In this document: piece by piece, positions 50,220-63,840 of the stretch
Position numbering within the stretch: the first letter of the stretch is position 1
How the letters are laid out: each line of letters begins with the position of its first letter
From: Climacteris rufus
Taxonomy: Eukaryota > Chordata > Aves > Passeriformes > Climacteridae
Length of the DNA stretch: 64,000 nucleotides
NCBI GenBank assembly: GCA_013398175.1
Contig: VZRZ01004629.1
Span: forward strand, 935,705-999,704
Reading direction: 5' to 3'
Notes under the pieces: generated by a model
Databases searched by the model: none
What the model was told of the DNA's origin: nothing
Seen by the model: the letters and a program-made list of their open reading frames with translations, nothing else
Translations under genes and position numbers: made by a program

Positions 50220-52480
50220 AAGACAAGCTGCAAGTGTTCTCCAGAACTCGTGGTCTCTGACCAAGACCCCCAGCAGAGCAGCATATCCATTACTGTAACT
50301 GCACTGGCTTTTCCTTTTACAACACTGTATTACTTTCTGGTGTTTTGTCACATGTTCTTCAGTGGGTCCTCTGGCATTCAGGACAGAAAACAAGTATTGT
50401 TTTTCAATATCTTTATATATTTTTTCAATTGCAGTGGTATTTTTGTTTGTGCCTACCAAGTATGCTGAGACATCAGATTCTTGTTTTCTCTCTTACTCTG
50501 AAAATGAGGTGAGCTAATCCTATTGACAAGATCTGCCAGATGATCTTGCGAAAATTGCTAATCCAAGGGCTGTGTTCACTTTAAGGGTAGCAGTGCTGCT
50601 TAGAAAATATACACAGAAACGTACACAAACTTAGTGTCTCTGCCACCTAGCACTATAAAAGGATTTTTTTTCAAGATTGCCAATGGTCATTTCAGCAGAA
50701 GTGGAATAGCTAGGCTGTTGTGAGTCTCCTCAACAACACTGGAGCTGTATACACAGATCTGTCTACTTATGCTGCTGCAGTTATCTTGTTTAAAAACCAA
50801 ACGGTCACATGAAACATTCCTTTGCATAATAATTCCATCTTTAGAGCTTAGAGACTACCCGATTTATTTTAATCACTAAAATCTGTTCTCCAGTCACTTT
50901 TGCAGCTCCTTAACCAAATCAATGTTTACCAGGAGAGACAAAGAGATGTGTCCAGTACTGGAGAAATTCTATGAGTTTCCATGTTTGAGCTATGTAGTGC
51001 AGTTAGATTTTTATCCTTTGGTAGTTGAAACATGATACAGACACTAACAGAAGTAGGTACAGCTCATTTTGCATTAGCTCCTTCGTGGCAAGCTTCAGCT
51101 GGGCATCAGCTTCAGTGTTAAGTGATAACACGGTGGTTCCTTACACTTCAGCTATTTACCAAATCTCATTATATTATTTGCTAATTCATTCAGCTTTGCC
51201 TTTCTCTCTGTACAGAGAGAGATGTGGTTTTCTCTCTGCTAATTTCCTGACCCATGGAATCCTTGAACTTCTCTTTGAATAACTGCTAGAGGTGCATTAG
51301 CAGTTTGTTACAGCCAAGGTTGTCAAGCCTGAGGTTAAGCTCAGAGGACTATATTTAGGCACTTCAACAGGTGGTCTAATGCACAGAAGTGCTGAGCCTT
51401 CAAGCTTCTGCTCAGCTACTTAAATACTGAAATCCACAGACCAGCTGAGAGAGGTCAGAACTCCTGAACATCCAGGCATGCACTAAGTGGCTGAATATAT
51501 TTGCAGGAATATAGTGCAGTGTTTTGTTTCCTTTTAACTCTGCTTAGTGTATATTTTGAGCTAGTAACAGTTTTATCTAGGTAATCATTATTTTTTTCAT
51601 TGTTGCAGAAAAGCTGATGCCTGACATTTGGCATCAGTTCTCTCTTCCTCATGCAAGCATTGAGTCAGTTCAGTGGCAAGATCCTACTGTTAATACCAGA
51701 GGGACAGTAGTTTATTTCACTTTTTCTTTAGAAAATAAATGAAGAGTAAAATTCAGTGTTGACTTCTTATCAAGATACATTTCATGGTCAAAAGATAAAT
51801 GATACTGTAGTTTCGCTTTGTGTAAAATAATTACTGGTTTTTGGGGAAGGCTTACAGATCACTGCTCAGTTTCCTGACAGATTATGAAGTGTGGGCATCT
51901 TTCTGCTCACAGTGGGCTGAACACAAGTCTTTGGAACAATGTCACAGAATAAAATTGCCTCCAGCCACACAAATTCTGGGGATCAAACCTAATTATCTTT
52001 ATCTTTTCAAAACTTTCCTACAGGTGTGGTAAAATACTCCATTTAAACTGCTGTTAACACTGACACTTCACTGCATGAAATATTTCCATGTAGCCGAAAA
52101 GGTGTATTTTGATTACATAAACATTCTTCAAAAAACAATAATCAAGATTCTCACTGAATTCCTCAGTGTTTGAATGAATCTGATTTTAGTCTGCTATTGT
52201 TTTTCTTGTGAATGTTATATATGAAAATGCTTTTTGATACATAATACAGCTGTTGAAAATTTAGTGATTTTTTGGCATGTGTCAATTTAAGCCATTATAC
52301 CTTGCAGACAGTTTTCAATTCCTAGACAAAAGCTAAATACTACTTTATCCAAAGTTCTTAGATGTGGCCATTGCTTGGATCAGAAACTCCCTTGTTTGGT
52401 CTAGAGGCAGACCTGAATGTGGACTGATCCAGCGCAAAACGGTGCTGCCCAGATTCTGAAATCAAATGAACAACAGATTT
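50220..52480. other. unique AT-rich sequence, no gene recognised
   Basis: Contains one 18-bp perfect palindrome (51203-51220) and no other structure that I could assign. Confidence 0.5.
51203..51220. repeat. 18-bp perfect palindrome
   Basis: TCTCTCTGTACAGAGAGA equals its own reverse complement. The centre TGTACA with flanking GA/TC repeats could be a binding site, or the product of a small (GA)n inversion. Confidence 0.85.
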
Positions 52481-53120
52481 TGCCTGTAGTGAATAATTAA
52501 ACAAATGAGCCTAATGTTCCCCGCCTGTGTTGATTTTGGCCTATTAATTGTGTGTGTGATCCTGTGACTCATATTTCACTGCAAAGACTAACCCCCTCAC
52601 CAGCAGTGTGCAGGGCTGCCTCCTGCTTTGTTCTCCACCACTGAGCAAACACACCATTTCTACTGTATTTAGTTTAACACCCCTATATAAGCAGGCTCAA
52701 GATTAGACCTTCTGTTTATAAGACTAGGTTTAAACAAGTTTGTTTTCTCTGCTTAATCCAGATTAATAAGAGATTTGCATTCTGTGTCATTCTTCATTAG
52801 CTATAAAGCAAATTAGGATATACTGCTTGCTGTATAACTACAACAATACTCTGTTCTTGAGCTCAGCTGTAAGGACATTCTTTATAATTAATTGCCATGG
52901 GTGTTCTGATTGTTTTAACGTGTTGCTTCTGCTTTGTCATCCTTTTGAATTCAGCTGACAGATTGGCTCTTGCCTTTCAGAGTTATCAACTGCATTTAAC
53001 CTTGCTTTACCTTTAGAAACAGCAGATAGGATGAGCGCAAAAACTTATCAACCATAAATCATAATTGCCAGTTTCAGAGGAAGAAATTATATCCATATGT
53101 TTTTATTATTCTTGATGTTG
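52481..53120. promoter_or_regulatory. candidate regulatory block, motif-dense
   Basis: Contains an octamer (ATTTGCAT) at about 52774, several TAAT/ATTA homeodomain cores (TAATTAATTGCC near 52887, CCTATTAATTG near 52540) and a TATA-like CCTATATAAGCAGG at 52682-52695. No coding frame is present. The clustering suggests an enhancer or a conserved non-coding element, but such motifs are common in AT-rich DNA. Confidence 0.25.
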
Positions 53121-53223
53121 CATCACTTTTACATGAATATTTAAGCTTTTGTTCTCTGCTTTGCTTGTGCTTTGTAACAAGGTAACTCTCAGGCTTTCAG
53201 AAGGTTGTATTATTTTCTTTCAG

Positions 53224-53342
53224 CCTGAACTCTGCTGTCATGGAATCTGACTGCAGATCTCCTCTGAACATGGAGCTGAGATTGTGTCCTAAGAAAGGAA
53301 GACATATCTATTACCTTTTTAACACTACAAAATCATATGCAG
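53224..53342 (+). other. weak 119-nt exon candidate
   Basis: A good acceptor (TATTATTTTCTTTCAG) ends at 53223. The following 119 bases are open for 39 codons in one frame and end at GCAG|GTTTGG, a poor donor. The peptide is not recognised. Low support. Confidence 0.12.
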
Positions 53343-56300
53343 GTTTGGTTTGTTCTTTTTTGGAAGGACTATAACCATGTCAAGGAAAAGTATTCCAAAC
53401 TGGTTTTGACTATTAAAACCCAAAAGATGGACTAACTATTAAATTGAATACAATACTACAGAACAAAACAGTGGTTCATGTTGCAGGTATGAAAGCCAGT
53501 CTCGTAATCAAGAAGGAAACAAACTGTGTATTATTAGGAGTTTATAATTTTTTCCGCCACAGATCTTTTGCAGTACTGTTCTTCATGGTTTTTGTCTGCT
53601 ACATAGCCAGTTCAAGTTAAGATGAGGACAGAAAGACAGGAAAGATTTCTATGATAGCTCAACAAATTTTTTAATCAAAGAAAATCAGTATTAAGTAAAT
53701 ACCAAGATTCAGCACCAAGAGCAAAAAAAGGACTGATGCTGTCACTGATTCTGAAGTTCCAGCTGCTGCATTCCAGTGTCCATGATCAGTCACTTGGCCA
53801 ACGCAATAGTTTCCTCCAGTGCAACATTCGTAATAAATTCATATTAAATCTGTGCATTGTACAAGTGTCATACTTCTTCACCCGTATATATCCAAGGATG
53901 GCCTGACTGTGGCAGCATGAGGCACTAAGAGTAGTTCTTAAGAGTAGATCTTGCAGTAGTTGTTATGGCTAATGCAGTGCTGAAAATGAGCTGCTTCATG
54001 CTGACTGATAGACTGAGCCCATCAACCTATTTTCTGTTTCCCACTGGGAATCAGTACTTTACCTTTACAGAGGTCCCGTCTGAACTTCATTGCGGGATCC
54101 TTATCCTTCCCTCCAACAGGAAAGCTGTCTGTGATCCTCCTCAGTCATCTGTGCTTCATCTAAAATCTTACATGTGACTTATTCTAGCTACAGCTGCATT
54201 AACTTTCAGTATTCACAGTCTCACATGCATTCACTTGGGGGCTTGAAGAGAGAGGTAGGGCAAGGTCACTTTCTGAATCTTTATTACAAGGTTTTGTAGG
54301 AGCTGCCCAAGCTACTGTGCTTGAACACAGTGGCCTTGAGCAAAAATTCCATTCAATACTCCTTATCTCAGCAGAGATCTACAGGTTATTTGCACTATTC
54401 AGCAGTTAAGGGAAAAAAAAATCCCACAAACTAAAAAAAGTAAATGTAAAAGCTTTTCATACAGATAACATTGAAAAGTACCTTTCTACAGTAGAAAGAA
54501 TAACAAGAATAGAAGGCAGCATGGTGATGTAAATGAGTTTCTAAGCAGAGGACATTTTGAATAGTATTAATAAAATAATTTGTAAAATTAGTGTTTTGTG
54601 ACAAGAGAAAAAAATGCTCCCTGTCCTCCTAAATCACCTGTGTCATTTCTGCTCCTTGCCTCAGATACAGGCAGATGGCAGATATGGAGTGAGGACTAGA
54701 ACACCAGAATTACATATTGTGGGTTGGGTTTGGGGATGCCTTCAGAAGGTGAAAAGGAGGAAACAGTGTCACAGTAAAATGCAGGATGTAGAGCTTTCTG
54801 ACTTAACAGTTCAAGTGGTAAGCAGGATATGCTGGTAGCCAGTTTTAGGAATAGCACAAAGTAAACAAAGTAAACAGCTCCTTCAGGGAGTTCCTTTCTC
54901 TTGATTAAAAAAGCTGATAAAAATAGGATGATATTTTCAAAAACTGAAATGTTTATCTGTGCATATGAAGTGCTCACAGGAGTTAGATTTTGCTAACACT
55001 CTCTCATTTAAGGAGATGAATCCTACAAACATTTGGCTGATCCTACAAACTTTGCCTCTGTCTTTTACTCAGAGCCTGACTAGTCCACCAGGATGAAAAA
55101 CTTCCCACATGAATAGAATAGTTCCAAGTTTTGGGCCTGGGGCAAATCAAGAGCTTTCTAACATCTAGTCCCTGCCCAAGCCACGTGCACAATGTGAAGA
55201 CTGGGAAATGAAGAGTCTGTTGGAGAAGAGCCTGGTGGCTGTGATTATCTGGCACTGCCAATGCCTCTAAGGAAATGGTTAGAGAAGTGTAACTGTTTTC
55301 CCTCTTAACCAAGCACAGTTCAAGGAGACAGACAAGTAACATCTCTGCAGATTTGTTGTCTTTTTTCCTTAACAGAAGTCCAAAGGACTGAACTGAAAAG
55401 TAATATTAAAAGGCAAACTCCTTAGCTGGCTGGTGAAAACTGGCACAGGTCCAAGGATTATGCCTGCAAGCTTTAACCAGCAGAACATACAGAATACATA
55501 TGGATGCCTTCATGTTTCTTCAAGGAAAGAAAAATGGTCATTTACTGAGTTGCAAGTCACAACCTCAGGCTATGGCCCAGGTAGAAGATATTTTAACTTA
55601 GCAAAAGAGAAAACAGCTCGCTGGCTCAAAGGCAATAGGATTCTTGTGCTATTCAGCCCTCAAGCAGGAGATTTTAAATAAGAGTCTTAGTAAGGAATTA
55701 TTTTGCAAGTCTACAAAAAGCCAATGTTCAAAATGGCTACCTGCAGCTCAAGAAAGATGTTTAATTGCTCCCATAAGTATGGGATATGCTGGAGTTCTCT
55801 GCTTGCCTATGCATACAAATATTTATAATCAAATTTACAAGCAGATTGATGTACACAAGAGAGATGAAGTAAGATGAGTCATTACAACAAATTATTCAGA
55901 AAACTTAAAATATGCAATGTGTTTCTGCTATACATTGGAAGAAGCAGTATGCATCTGGTACAATGTCTTACTAGGTTTTATAGTAACTGCACCTATTCCA
56001 GGAAAATAGCATTACTTTACCCTGAAAACATAGATGAAACTCCTGCTCTATGTACACCAGGGACTGGAAAGCTAAAAATTTCATAAATAAAACTATTTGG
56101 ATGCATAAAGAATGGGATAAAATCTAATACAGAAAACATAATGGCTTTATGAAGATAGTTTCTTTTTACTCTTGCAATTCTCTGTCCAATTTTCAAATTT
56201 CCACTGCCCAAAATACAAGTCAAACACACAGCATGCTCAGAGAAAGACTGAGAAAGAGCACAGGAATGTAAAAGTTTCATTTGAAAAGAGGAAGAAAATA

Positions 56301-57357
56301 TTGGAAGTGTTTATTTTACAAGGGAATTGAATTTTTAAAAAAAAGTGAAAAAATACTTTAAAAATAAATGTTGTAAAAGAAAAATATTAGTATCTATGGA
56401 GTTGTCTAATAATGCAATCTTTCAAGAAAATTGAAAATATGGGAATTCCAAAATGATGAAGAGCAAGGCATTAAAAAAAAAACAACATATTTAGCCTGTG
56501 GAACTTATTAATATGAAACTGTGATGAGGTCAAGTATATGACTGCATTTAAGAATGGAGGGATTGTTTACCCTTACAGGAACATATGAACTTAGACAAGT
56601 GTATGAAAGAAGACTATTTCAAACTAAAACTGTTGTGGAATACACAAAATCATCTGCTAAATAGTGTTTATCATTAAAAAGGTAGGTACAAATTATCTTG
56701 CAATTTCTTATGACAGAGTCTCTGGCTCTTAACCCTGGGGGAGGTGATATTGGTCACTAAGACTAATATTCTCCTATTTTAGCTGTCCCCAGAAATTTGT
56801 TTATGATCTTGTGTTTACAAAACCAGTCCCAAGTAATTCTGCATTGAGGATGTTTATATCTGCATAGGACTCCTTACGTCAAAATAAATAATGCTGGATT
56901 ATCTACAGTCACTTCATTTGTTTATAAAAGTTGATACGAACACTCCCCTGAGTTTTCATCAAACCACAAATATTTATTCTTGGTCCAATCCTGGAATACA
57001 CTTGTTGGATGTGTACACACTGACTGGGGAAAATACATTTTAAGTAATATCTTGATTAGCAGCTCACTAACTTAAGGTGCAAAGGTCCGACTATGAAGAC
57101 AAATTTTAAAGCTGTAGAAGCTAATTTTGTTGACAAAAGGACTGATAAACTGTCAAGTACACCTTCAAGTTTTTGTGGTTTTTTTTCCCATAAACACTTT
57201 CCCCCTTAGAACCAGTTTATTTTAACTTTCCCAGTTTCTAGAGCAATTTGCATCAATTTGGCATCCACAATACTGAGTGGATATCCAAAATGGAAAATGA
57301 TGAACTCATTTTCTCTTCCAAAGTTTAGTTTATACACGTCACCAAGGCAAAACTCAG
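53343..57357. other. unique AT-rich sequence, no gene recognised
   Basis: Frames of up to 99 codons without known domains. No mobile element was identified. Confidence 0.5.
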
Positions 57358-57384
57358 CATTACTTTATAAGATATAAAGTAATG
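57358..57384. repeat. 11-bp inverted repeat, 5-bp loop
   Basis: CATTACTTTAT, spacer AAGAT, then ATAAAGTAATG, an exact 11-bp stem. It is isolated and not a recognised transposon end. Confidence 0.85.
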
Positions 57385-60221
57385 TGATAACAATCAGTGG
57401 GTTAATGCTGGTGGTAAAAGACAAATTAAAGCAAATTTCAAATGCTCAGATTTCAAACTGACATGTGCTGTTTTACTCAGAGAGGCTATTCTTTTCTTAG
57501 AAATTACTTTAAAAACTGAATAAGGTCCTGATAGTTTTTCAGAAGTTCTCAGCTATGGTCATGTCCCAGCAAATGGTCACTACATTCCTGACTGCTGTCT
57601 GTTAAATGTCTGCACTGCTTTTGTCTGGTACTTGTTTCTATTGAGCTGAAAATGCAAAAAAGGGCACCATAGCCACAGCATGCCTGTAAGAAGGTTACTT
57701 TATCCCTGTTTCTTTCTTCTTCTTAGTCCTGTAACGATAGAGGCTTTCTGTATGAATGTGTGTGAAGCACGAGCTTTTCTGCTTAGGAGAAAGTTTTAAA
57801 AAGAGGAGCAACACAAATTACACCTGAAAATATAATTTGCTTGCTAAGCAATGTCATCCATGGCAGTGTCTTCCCATTCTCCTAAAAAGACTGATTAGCT
57901 GAATTTTATGGCAAGATCTCATACTAGCAACATAACATTTTATTTGATAAAACTAACATCAGCTCATTTCAAAATTTTTACTTCAAACAATAAGAAGAAT
58001 CTTACCAACCATTCTCACTGTTGCATGTAGGGGTTTTTTTGTTTTTTTTCAGTTTACATGCTTTTTTATAATAAAGAAAGAGGATTGTGCTTTATTCTTT
58101 ATCCCACTGAAAAGAAATTATCAATTTCCACTCCTGAGCCAAAAATACACTATGCTTTCAGCTAAATACTGGGCAGGGAGTTACTGAAATTTTGGGTGTC
58201 CTTACAGAATCCGCCATACTAGGACAGACAACTGGTCCATCACAGTCTCACCTTGCTTCTGGAATTAACCTTTGCCTCATGTTCTCTCTGAAGACAAAGT
58301 TCAGGAACCCCTGTTACCACTCTGTTGTTCTCCTTTAGTGTACAGCATGCATCACGGAATGAGGAAAGAGATTAAGTGAGGCAAGTTCTGTCTATCCCTT
58401 TCCCTAAAATAGACTTTCCAAAGTGGGTGAAATGGCTTTTCCATTCAAAAGCCAGATTGTCTTAGAATATAGGCTATTATTTTCATTTGATTTTAATGGT
58501 GACCTCTGGAGAATCGGTCACCATTTAAAAAATCATGTGTGATTACAGGCCTGTAACATTATGAACGGTAAAAGATCCCACAGCAGAAATAGTTCTGAAG
58601 TAATGCTTGCTTTTTGTCATTGTGTCACACTTATGTCCTTATATACCTTAGACATGTTTGTGACCTTACTGATATCCACGGGGCTTGAGAGCTTGAGCAA
58701 TTACAGTTAACTGGAATGTGATAAAGCATGGTTGGTCCTTGGCTGGAGGTTTGATGTGTAAAGTTATTAACAGTAAACAGTAGCAAGTGTTTTCTTTAGA
58801 ATCTGAAAAAATGGCTCTGCACAACTATATACAGGTTTACACAGACACAGAATAAAGTATTTTCAGAATACATTCTACTTTACAACTTCATATGCTGTAC
58901 GTCTTTTCTTTCTGAGAAAGAATCAGGGCTGAGTAGCAGAGAGGATTGGTTTCTGCAAGCTCACTCCCTCACTTCTTGAGGCAATTAAAGTGAATGAATC
59001 CAGTGCTTGAGGACTCATGTAAGGGTATGTCACAACTGAGCCCCACAAATGCTGCCATGGTAAAATTCCAGTGCAATGTTAAAATCACTCCCAGTAACTT
59101 TTTCAGGTCTCACTGTGTGTGTTTCCTCCTCCTCTGTGCAGCCTGCTGTTAGCTCTAGAACATCCCTCCAGCCTACGCTGAGGTCACTCTCAGCTGCACT
59201 TCTAAAACACAGTGTTCTTAGAAATTTTGAAATTTGGTTGTAAGCAGCTCAGAACTGAAGAATCAACAGTAGTGGTTACTTTTGACTTAATCTCCATTTT
59301 GTCTGGTAACATTCCAACCATAAAATGGGGGCAAAATGACCTTCTGTCTGCAGAGGAGTGCAGCAAAAATAAATTAATAAATAGTTGCAAAGCTGTTATA
59401 GTACTGAGCACTGGAGCAAATCTCTTCAGGAAATTATTTCTGTCATCACAGCAGGGTTTAAGTAGCATGCAGTGGATATGGCAGGAGGCCTTGAGCATTA
59501 AATAGTGAAGGTGAAGCAAAATACCTCTGTGCATGAATTAAGACCCCTTCTCATTGTGCTGAAAGAGGCAGGAGGCCTGTAAGAGATCACAAGTGTGCTT
59601 ATGTAACCAAAGACCATATTAAATGGCACTGAGCAGTGTGCATATCATAGAAACCTCACTTTTCAGCCCTTTCAACAGTGGTTACGTCTCTAAGACCTGG
59701 CTACCTTAGGTGAAGACCTTGTACAGAAGAAATGATGATAGCAATGATCATTGCCAGAACATCTAATAGATGCCTGGGGTGGCATGACCCATGGATCCAG
59801 TGCTTGGTTTTTACAGATCTGTTCAGCATCTTGGAATGTTGAGTGATTTTGGAATTGTGAACCTTGAACTCACCTTCGTCACCAAACTGCAGTATTAGGC
59901 AGTGTTAATAGCATACAGAATTACTTCGTATAAAGCATTAACCAGCCACAACAAAAGAATACTTTTCAGTACAACTCAAAAGAACTGGAATGTGTGATTC
60001 TGCAATTCAAGCTTGATGAAGACCACTGATAGACTTTGGGACCATTACAAGTCCTTAACTACCAAAGAAAAGATTTTTGTTACGGTGGGGTTTTCTGTAG
60101 ATGTTTTCTGTGATCCAGTCATATGACACCCAGTTCGGGTTTCATTGCAATCAGTAAAAAAAAACACTTCTGTAAAAAAAAAAAAAGAAATCATCTTAGA
60201 ATTGTATCGTTGATCTGTCAG
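57385..60221. other. unique AT-rich sequence, no gene recognised
   Basis: Two opposite-strand frames of 97 and 110 codons at 59202-59534 are mutual shadows with no domain. A-runs at about 60157-60186 precede the SINE-like tail. Confidence 0.5.
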
Positions 60222-60330
60222 GTCTCCAGTTTCCCCATCTTCAGGATGGGAATAAGAAGGAAACATTTAATGGTAGCAGAGCGCTTTGAGATCCTTGGAT
60301 GACAAAGGCCAAAATACACAGTATTATGTT
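60222..60330 (+). mobile_element. MIR/CORE-SINE-like 3' tail
   Basis: CAGTTTCCCCATCTTCAGG with ATGGGAATAA, then GAGCGCTTTGAGATCCTTGG with ATGACAAAGG and ACAGTATTAT, is colinear with the conserved 3' tail of MIR/CORE-type SINEs (CCATCTGTAAAATGGG...AAGCGCTTTGAGATCCTTGGATGAAAGG). The 5' tRNA-like head is not seen. An A-rich tract directly precedes it. Confidence 0.6.
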
Positions 60331-63300
60331 TGGTCTTGTGACAGACTGGATTTCACTTACACACCATTATTTTGAGAAATGTGTTAGGTTATTTGCCTGT
60401 CCATGCTAACAATGACAATGAATCATTCTCCACACTTCACTAAGAGAACGGAGCATTATTTACAGATTATAGTGTGGATAAGGCAGAAATACTGTTCCCA
60501 TCACTACAGTAAAGGATCTGTCAGTACTTCCATTACCATACTTTAATTCCAGTGGTTTGCAAGCCATTTTGATTACCATTACCAAATAGACTGCTATTTT
60601 TCAGCTTTATTAATGTTAAATGAATAAATCATGGAAGTTAAAATTGCTTTTGCTCTCCCATAACAAAAATTGGCTAGAAGTTCAAACAACAAAATTTGGA
60701 AAGCAATTCAATTTGTCCAAATGAAAGAGATAAAGTCCAAGGATTGGCCATTTCACATACTTAGACTTTAATCTCACACGTATCTAGATCTGTATTGACA
60801 TGATGATATACCATGAAAAAGAATACTCCTGGGGAGCTATGCCAATTGCTCTGGTACCTAGTATCATTTTTTAAAACTGCTTAAATACACATTTACATTA
60901 TTTCTGGGTGGTCTTTGGGTTAAAGAATATGCCTTCAACAACTTTCCCTCAAATATATATTTTTTATTTTTAATAAAAAGAGGAAATTAAAGACAAAAAA
61001 ACCCTGGTATTATTTTACCATTGAGGTTTCAACAATAATGAAAGTCAAATTTAAGCTTACACACCATCTTAACTCATTCAATAATGTATTTCTAAAAAAT
61101 GCCAATAATGGGATAAGTTCAGAGGAATAAATCAGCCCTAAATGAAAACTCCTAAGTTATGTTTCATTCCTGAGAAATGTGTGCATGTGAAGGATTTTCC
61201 CCTGAAGATTTTGTGAAAAAAATTGGGAGCTTGAAACTGAACTTTACTTGATAGTGTGCAAGCTTTGTTTTTATGGAAAGGGCACATAAGATGGACTCGG
61301 GGACCCCAAAGTCAGCAAGTAACACAGCCCATCTTGGTTGCCTCCTTCAGGAAGGGGACTGATTAGTCCATGATACCACTGAAGGTACAAGGAACACAGC
61401 CTGGACTTTGCTGGTGGTTCCTTGGAGCTCCTGAGCACTGATTTTGTTCATTATGACTGACGAAAATACTCTGTCTGTCTCTCTGAAAAGGCCTTACCTT
61501 ACATGATGAGGAATGGAGTGAGGCAAACACGTATGCTATTCTTGTCACGTGTCTGTCTTTCCAGATACAATGCCCACAGTGCCTCATGCCACGTACTTCT
61601 AACAGGCAGTACTTGGCTGTTTGTTTGCATTTGACTGTGTTAAGGTCCTTTAAAAGCCATCTCTCACTCATTTGAAAGACTGCAGGGGAACACTGAGAAG
61701 GAAAGTCAGGCTGCTTGCTTTGGTTTAGCTGCTGCACTGAATAAATAAAACCAGGAGAGAGATGAGACAGAGGAGACAGGGGAGAGAGAGGAGAGAGAAG
61801 AGAGCATTTTCCTGCAGCCTTCAAAGCAGGCAGTGTTTGAGGAAAGGACTTTTCAAAGGACAAGGGACAGCTTTGCAGCAGAAGCACAAACTGGTGATTG
61901 GAAGAGGAGCGACAAAACTAAATACAGCTCTGGGTCAGGCTGATGGAAAGAGGCTGCAGATTCAGAAAGCTGCTGAAGAACATATAGAAAGGTGGGAAAC
62001 CATTCAAACGTAGAATTTAGATGTGCATCTCTCCCTCTACACTCACACTCACTGATTTGTAATGTTATTCCATTTTATCCAGCAGATGTTTTCTCTTTCT
62101 ACCTGTATTAATGGAATTCAAATTCGAAATCAATTTCAAATAAAATCCAGATTTTAAAATAGGTTTATATTGATTTGAGGGTGTTTACAATTCAGAAAGA
62201 GATGCACCTCAAATCTCTGGCTAACTCAGGATTCTTTCATGTTTGTATTACTTTGTTTCCTTCCTTCTTGGTCATAAAACATTTCTCCACTGGCAACCTT
62301 GTATTTGGAAAACCAGTTGAAGATCATAACATACAAGGTCTAATTCTTCCTTATGGGATTTACAGTGAGTGGCCAGATGTTGAGCCTCAGATTTATCCAA
62401 TCTCTGTTGGCTCCAAGGATTTCACTCATCCTTTATTTTCATTTTCCAGTATTGAAGGAAAGATAAGTTGATGCTGTCACATAGATTCTATAGAAAATCT
62501 CGGCTTCCATAATTTATTTAAAACTGCCCGCCAAGTATTAACACCTCTGGAACGAGGCAAATGAAATGTATTAGTTTAGCAAAAGTCAGGATTAACCCAA
62601 TGAATAGCAAGGATAGCAATCTTATGCTATATCATATTAATAATTGATTAGCAGCAAAAGTAGAAATATGCTTTACAAAAATGGAAGTTGAATAGTAATT
62701 TAGTAAATTATAATTTAGAAAACCAAAATGTCCTGTTTAATCTTCATTTCACATGGTGACAAAAATATACAACATAAATAAGCTGACACATATACAAAAG
62801 TACTATTTTCTCTAGAAACTGAATTCCTGGTACTGAAGGAGATGCAAAAATGTATTTCTTTGTAAAATAGGAATTTTAAATTAATTGGATGCAAAAATCA
62901 AACCAGGACTTCACCACATATAACTTATCTTTTCTGAAAATATTCATGGCTGCTGGCAAAATTGAACTAAGGCAAGTTAGTCCCAAGAATAACAGAAACA
63001 GAAGGACAGACCACGTGCAGACAGAAATCCCCTTTTGTCTCAGTGCTGACAAATACTCCCAAGCCAGTAATCATTTTGGGAGGAAACTGTTGCTTCATGC
63101 AAACACTATGATCTAGAGGTCATACTTTCTTGCTTAAGACACATTTCTGTGGTAAATCGTCCAGTTCTCACAGTGCTACAGGCCTTGCCCCACAGCCATC
63201 TCCTTGAGGCATGAAAGGTTATGAACCACGGCTGTAAAGTACAGGGCATCCCCTTGGGCACATGCTCAGCCTGTGCGAAAGCACCCATTCCCCCAGGACA

Positions 63301-63840
63301 GGGAGACCCTTCATTCTCTATTTCACCTGTGATTTATTTCACGGCCCTTCTCCCACACCTTGTGTCCCAAGAGTGAAAAGCAGGATGTGCATCCTCGATC
63401 CCTACTGATGAGGCTACAGACTGGGTGGCAGAGTGCAGACTGTCTCGAAGAGCACAGTGTCTGCTCCGTGCCCACCCAGGAGGACTTGGTACTTCGTCCG
63501 CGTTTTGTCCTGAAAGAAGCAAAGAGGAGGCCTAAGGCAAGAGAGAGCTGAGATGCAAAGACAGGCAGTCTCCTATCTGGGATGGGAAGTCTGCTCAGGC
63601 CCTGTACTCTGGGAAGTCAAATGAACCCTGAGTAATAGTAATATACAACCCTAATGGCAGAGAGGGCTTTGTACAAATACAGATAAACAACCTTGTATCG
63701 AATACGCAGGTTTCGGGTCAGTTTCTATTTTTTTTTTTTTTTAACAGGTATTGTTTAAAGCTTCCCTTTGGAAAGGGGGAATATTACACTGAAGATTGAG
63801 GACATCTGGGATGCTTATGACAGCAAGACCGAGCTCAGTA
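60331..63840. other. unique sequence grading into CpG-island shore
   Basis: AT-rich until about 63100, then increasingly GC-rich. The 174-codon minus-strand frame at 61363-61887 is the longest in the window but has no recognisable domain and overlaps a GA-rich low-complexity tract. A T-run followed by AACAG at 63728-63747 looks like a splice acceptor, but no exon was recognised after it. Confidence 0.45.
61753..61804. repeat. GA-rich low-complexity tract
   Basis: Irregular GAGAGA/GGAGAC sequence. It produces the serine/proline/leucine repeats seen in the minus-strand frame across it. Confidence 0.8.

Noticed and set aside
61363..61887. Longest open frame (174 codons, minus strand)
   Set aside because: No recognisable domain. 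Its N-terminal part includes Leu-Ser-Pro repeats made by the GA-rich tract at 61753-61804. No promoter or splice context. Treated as chance.
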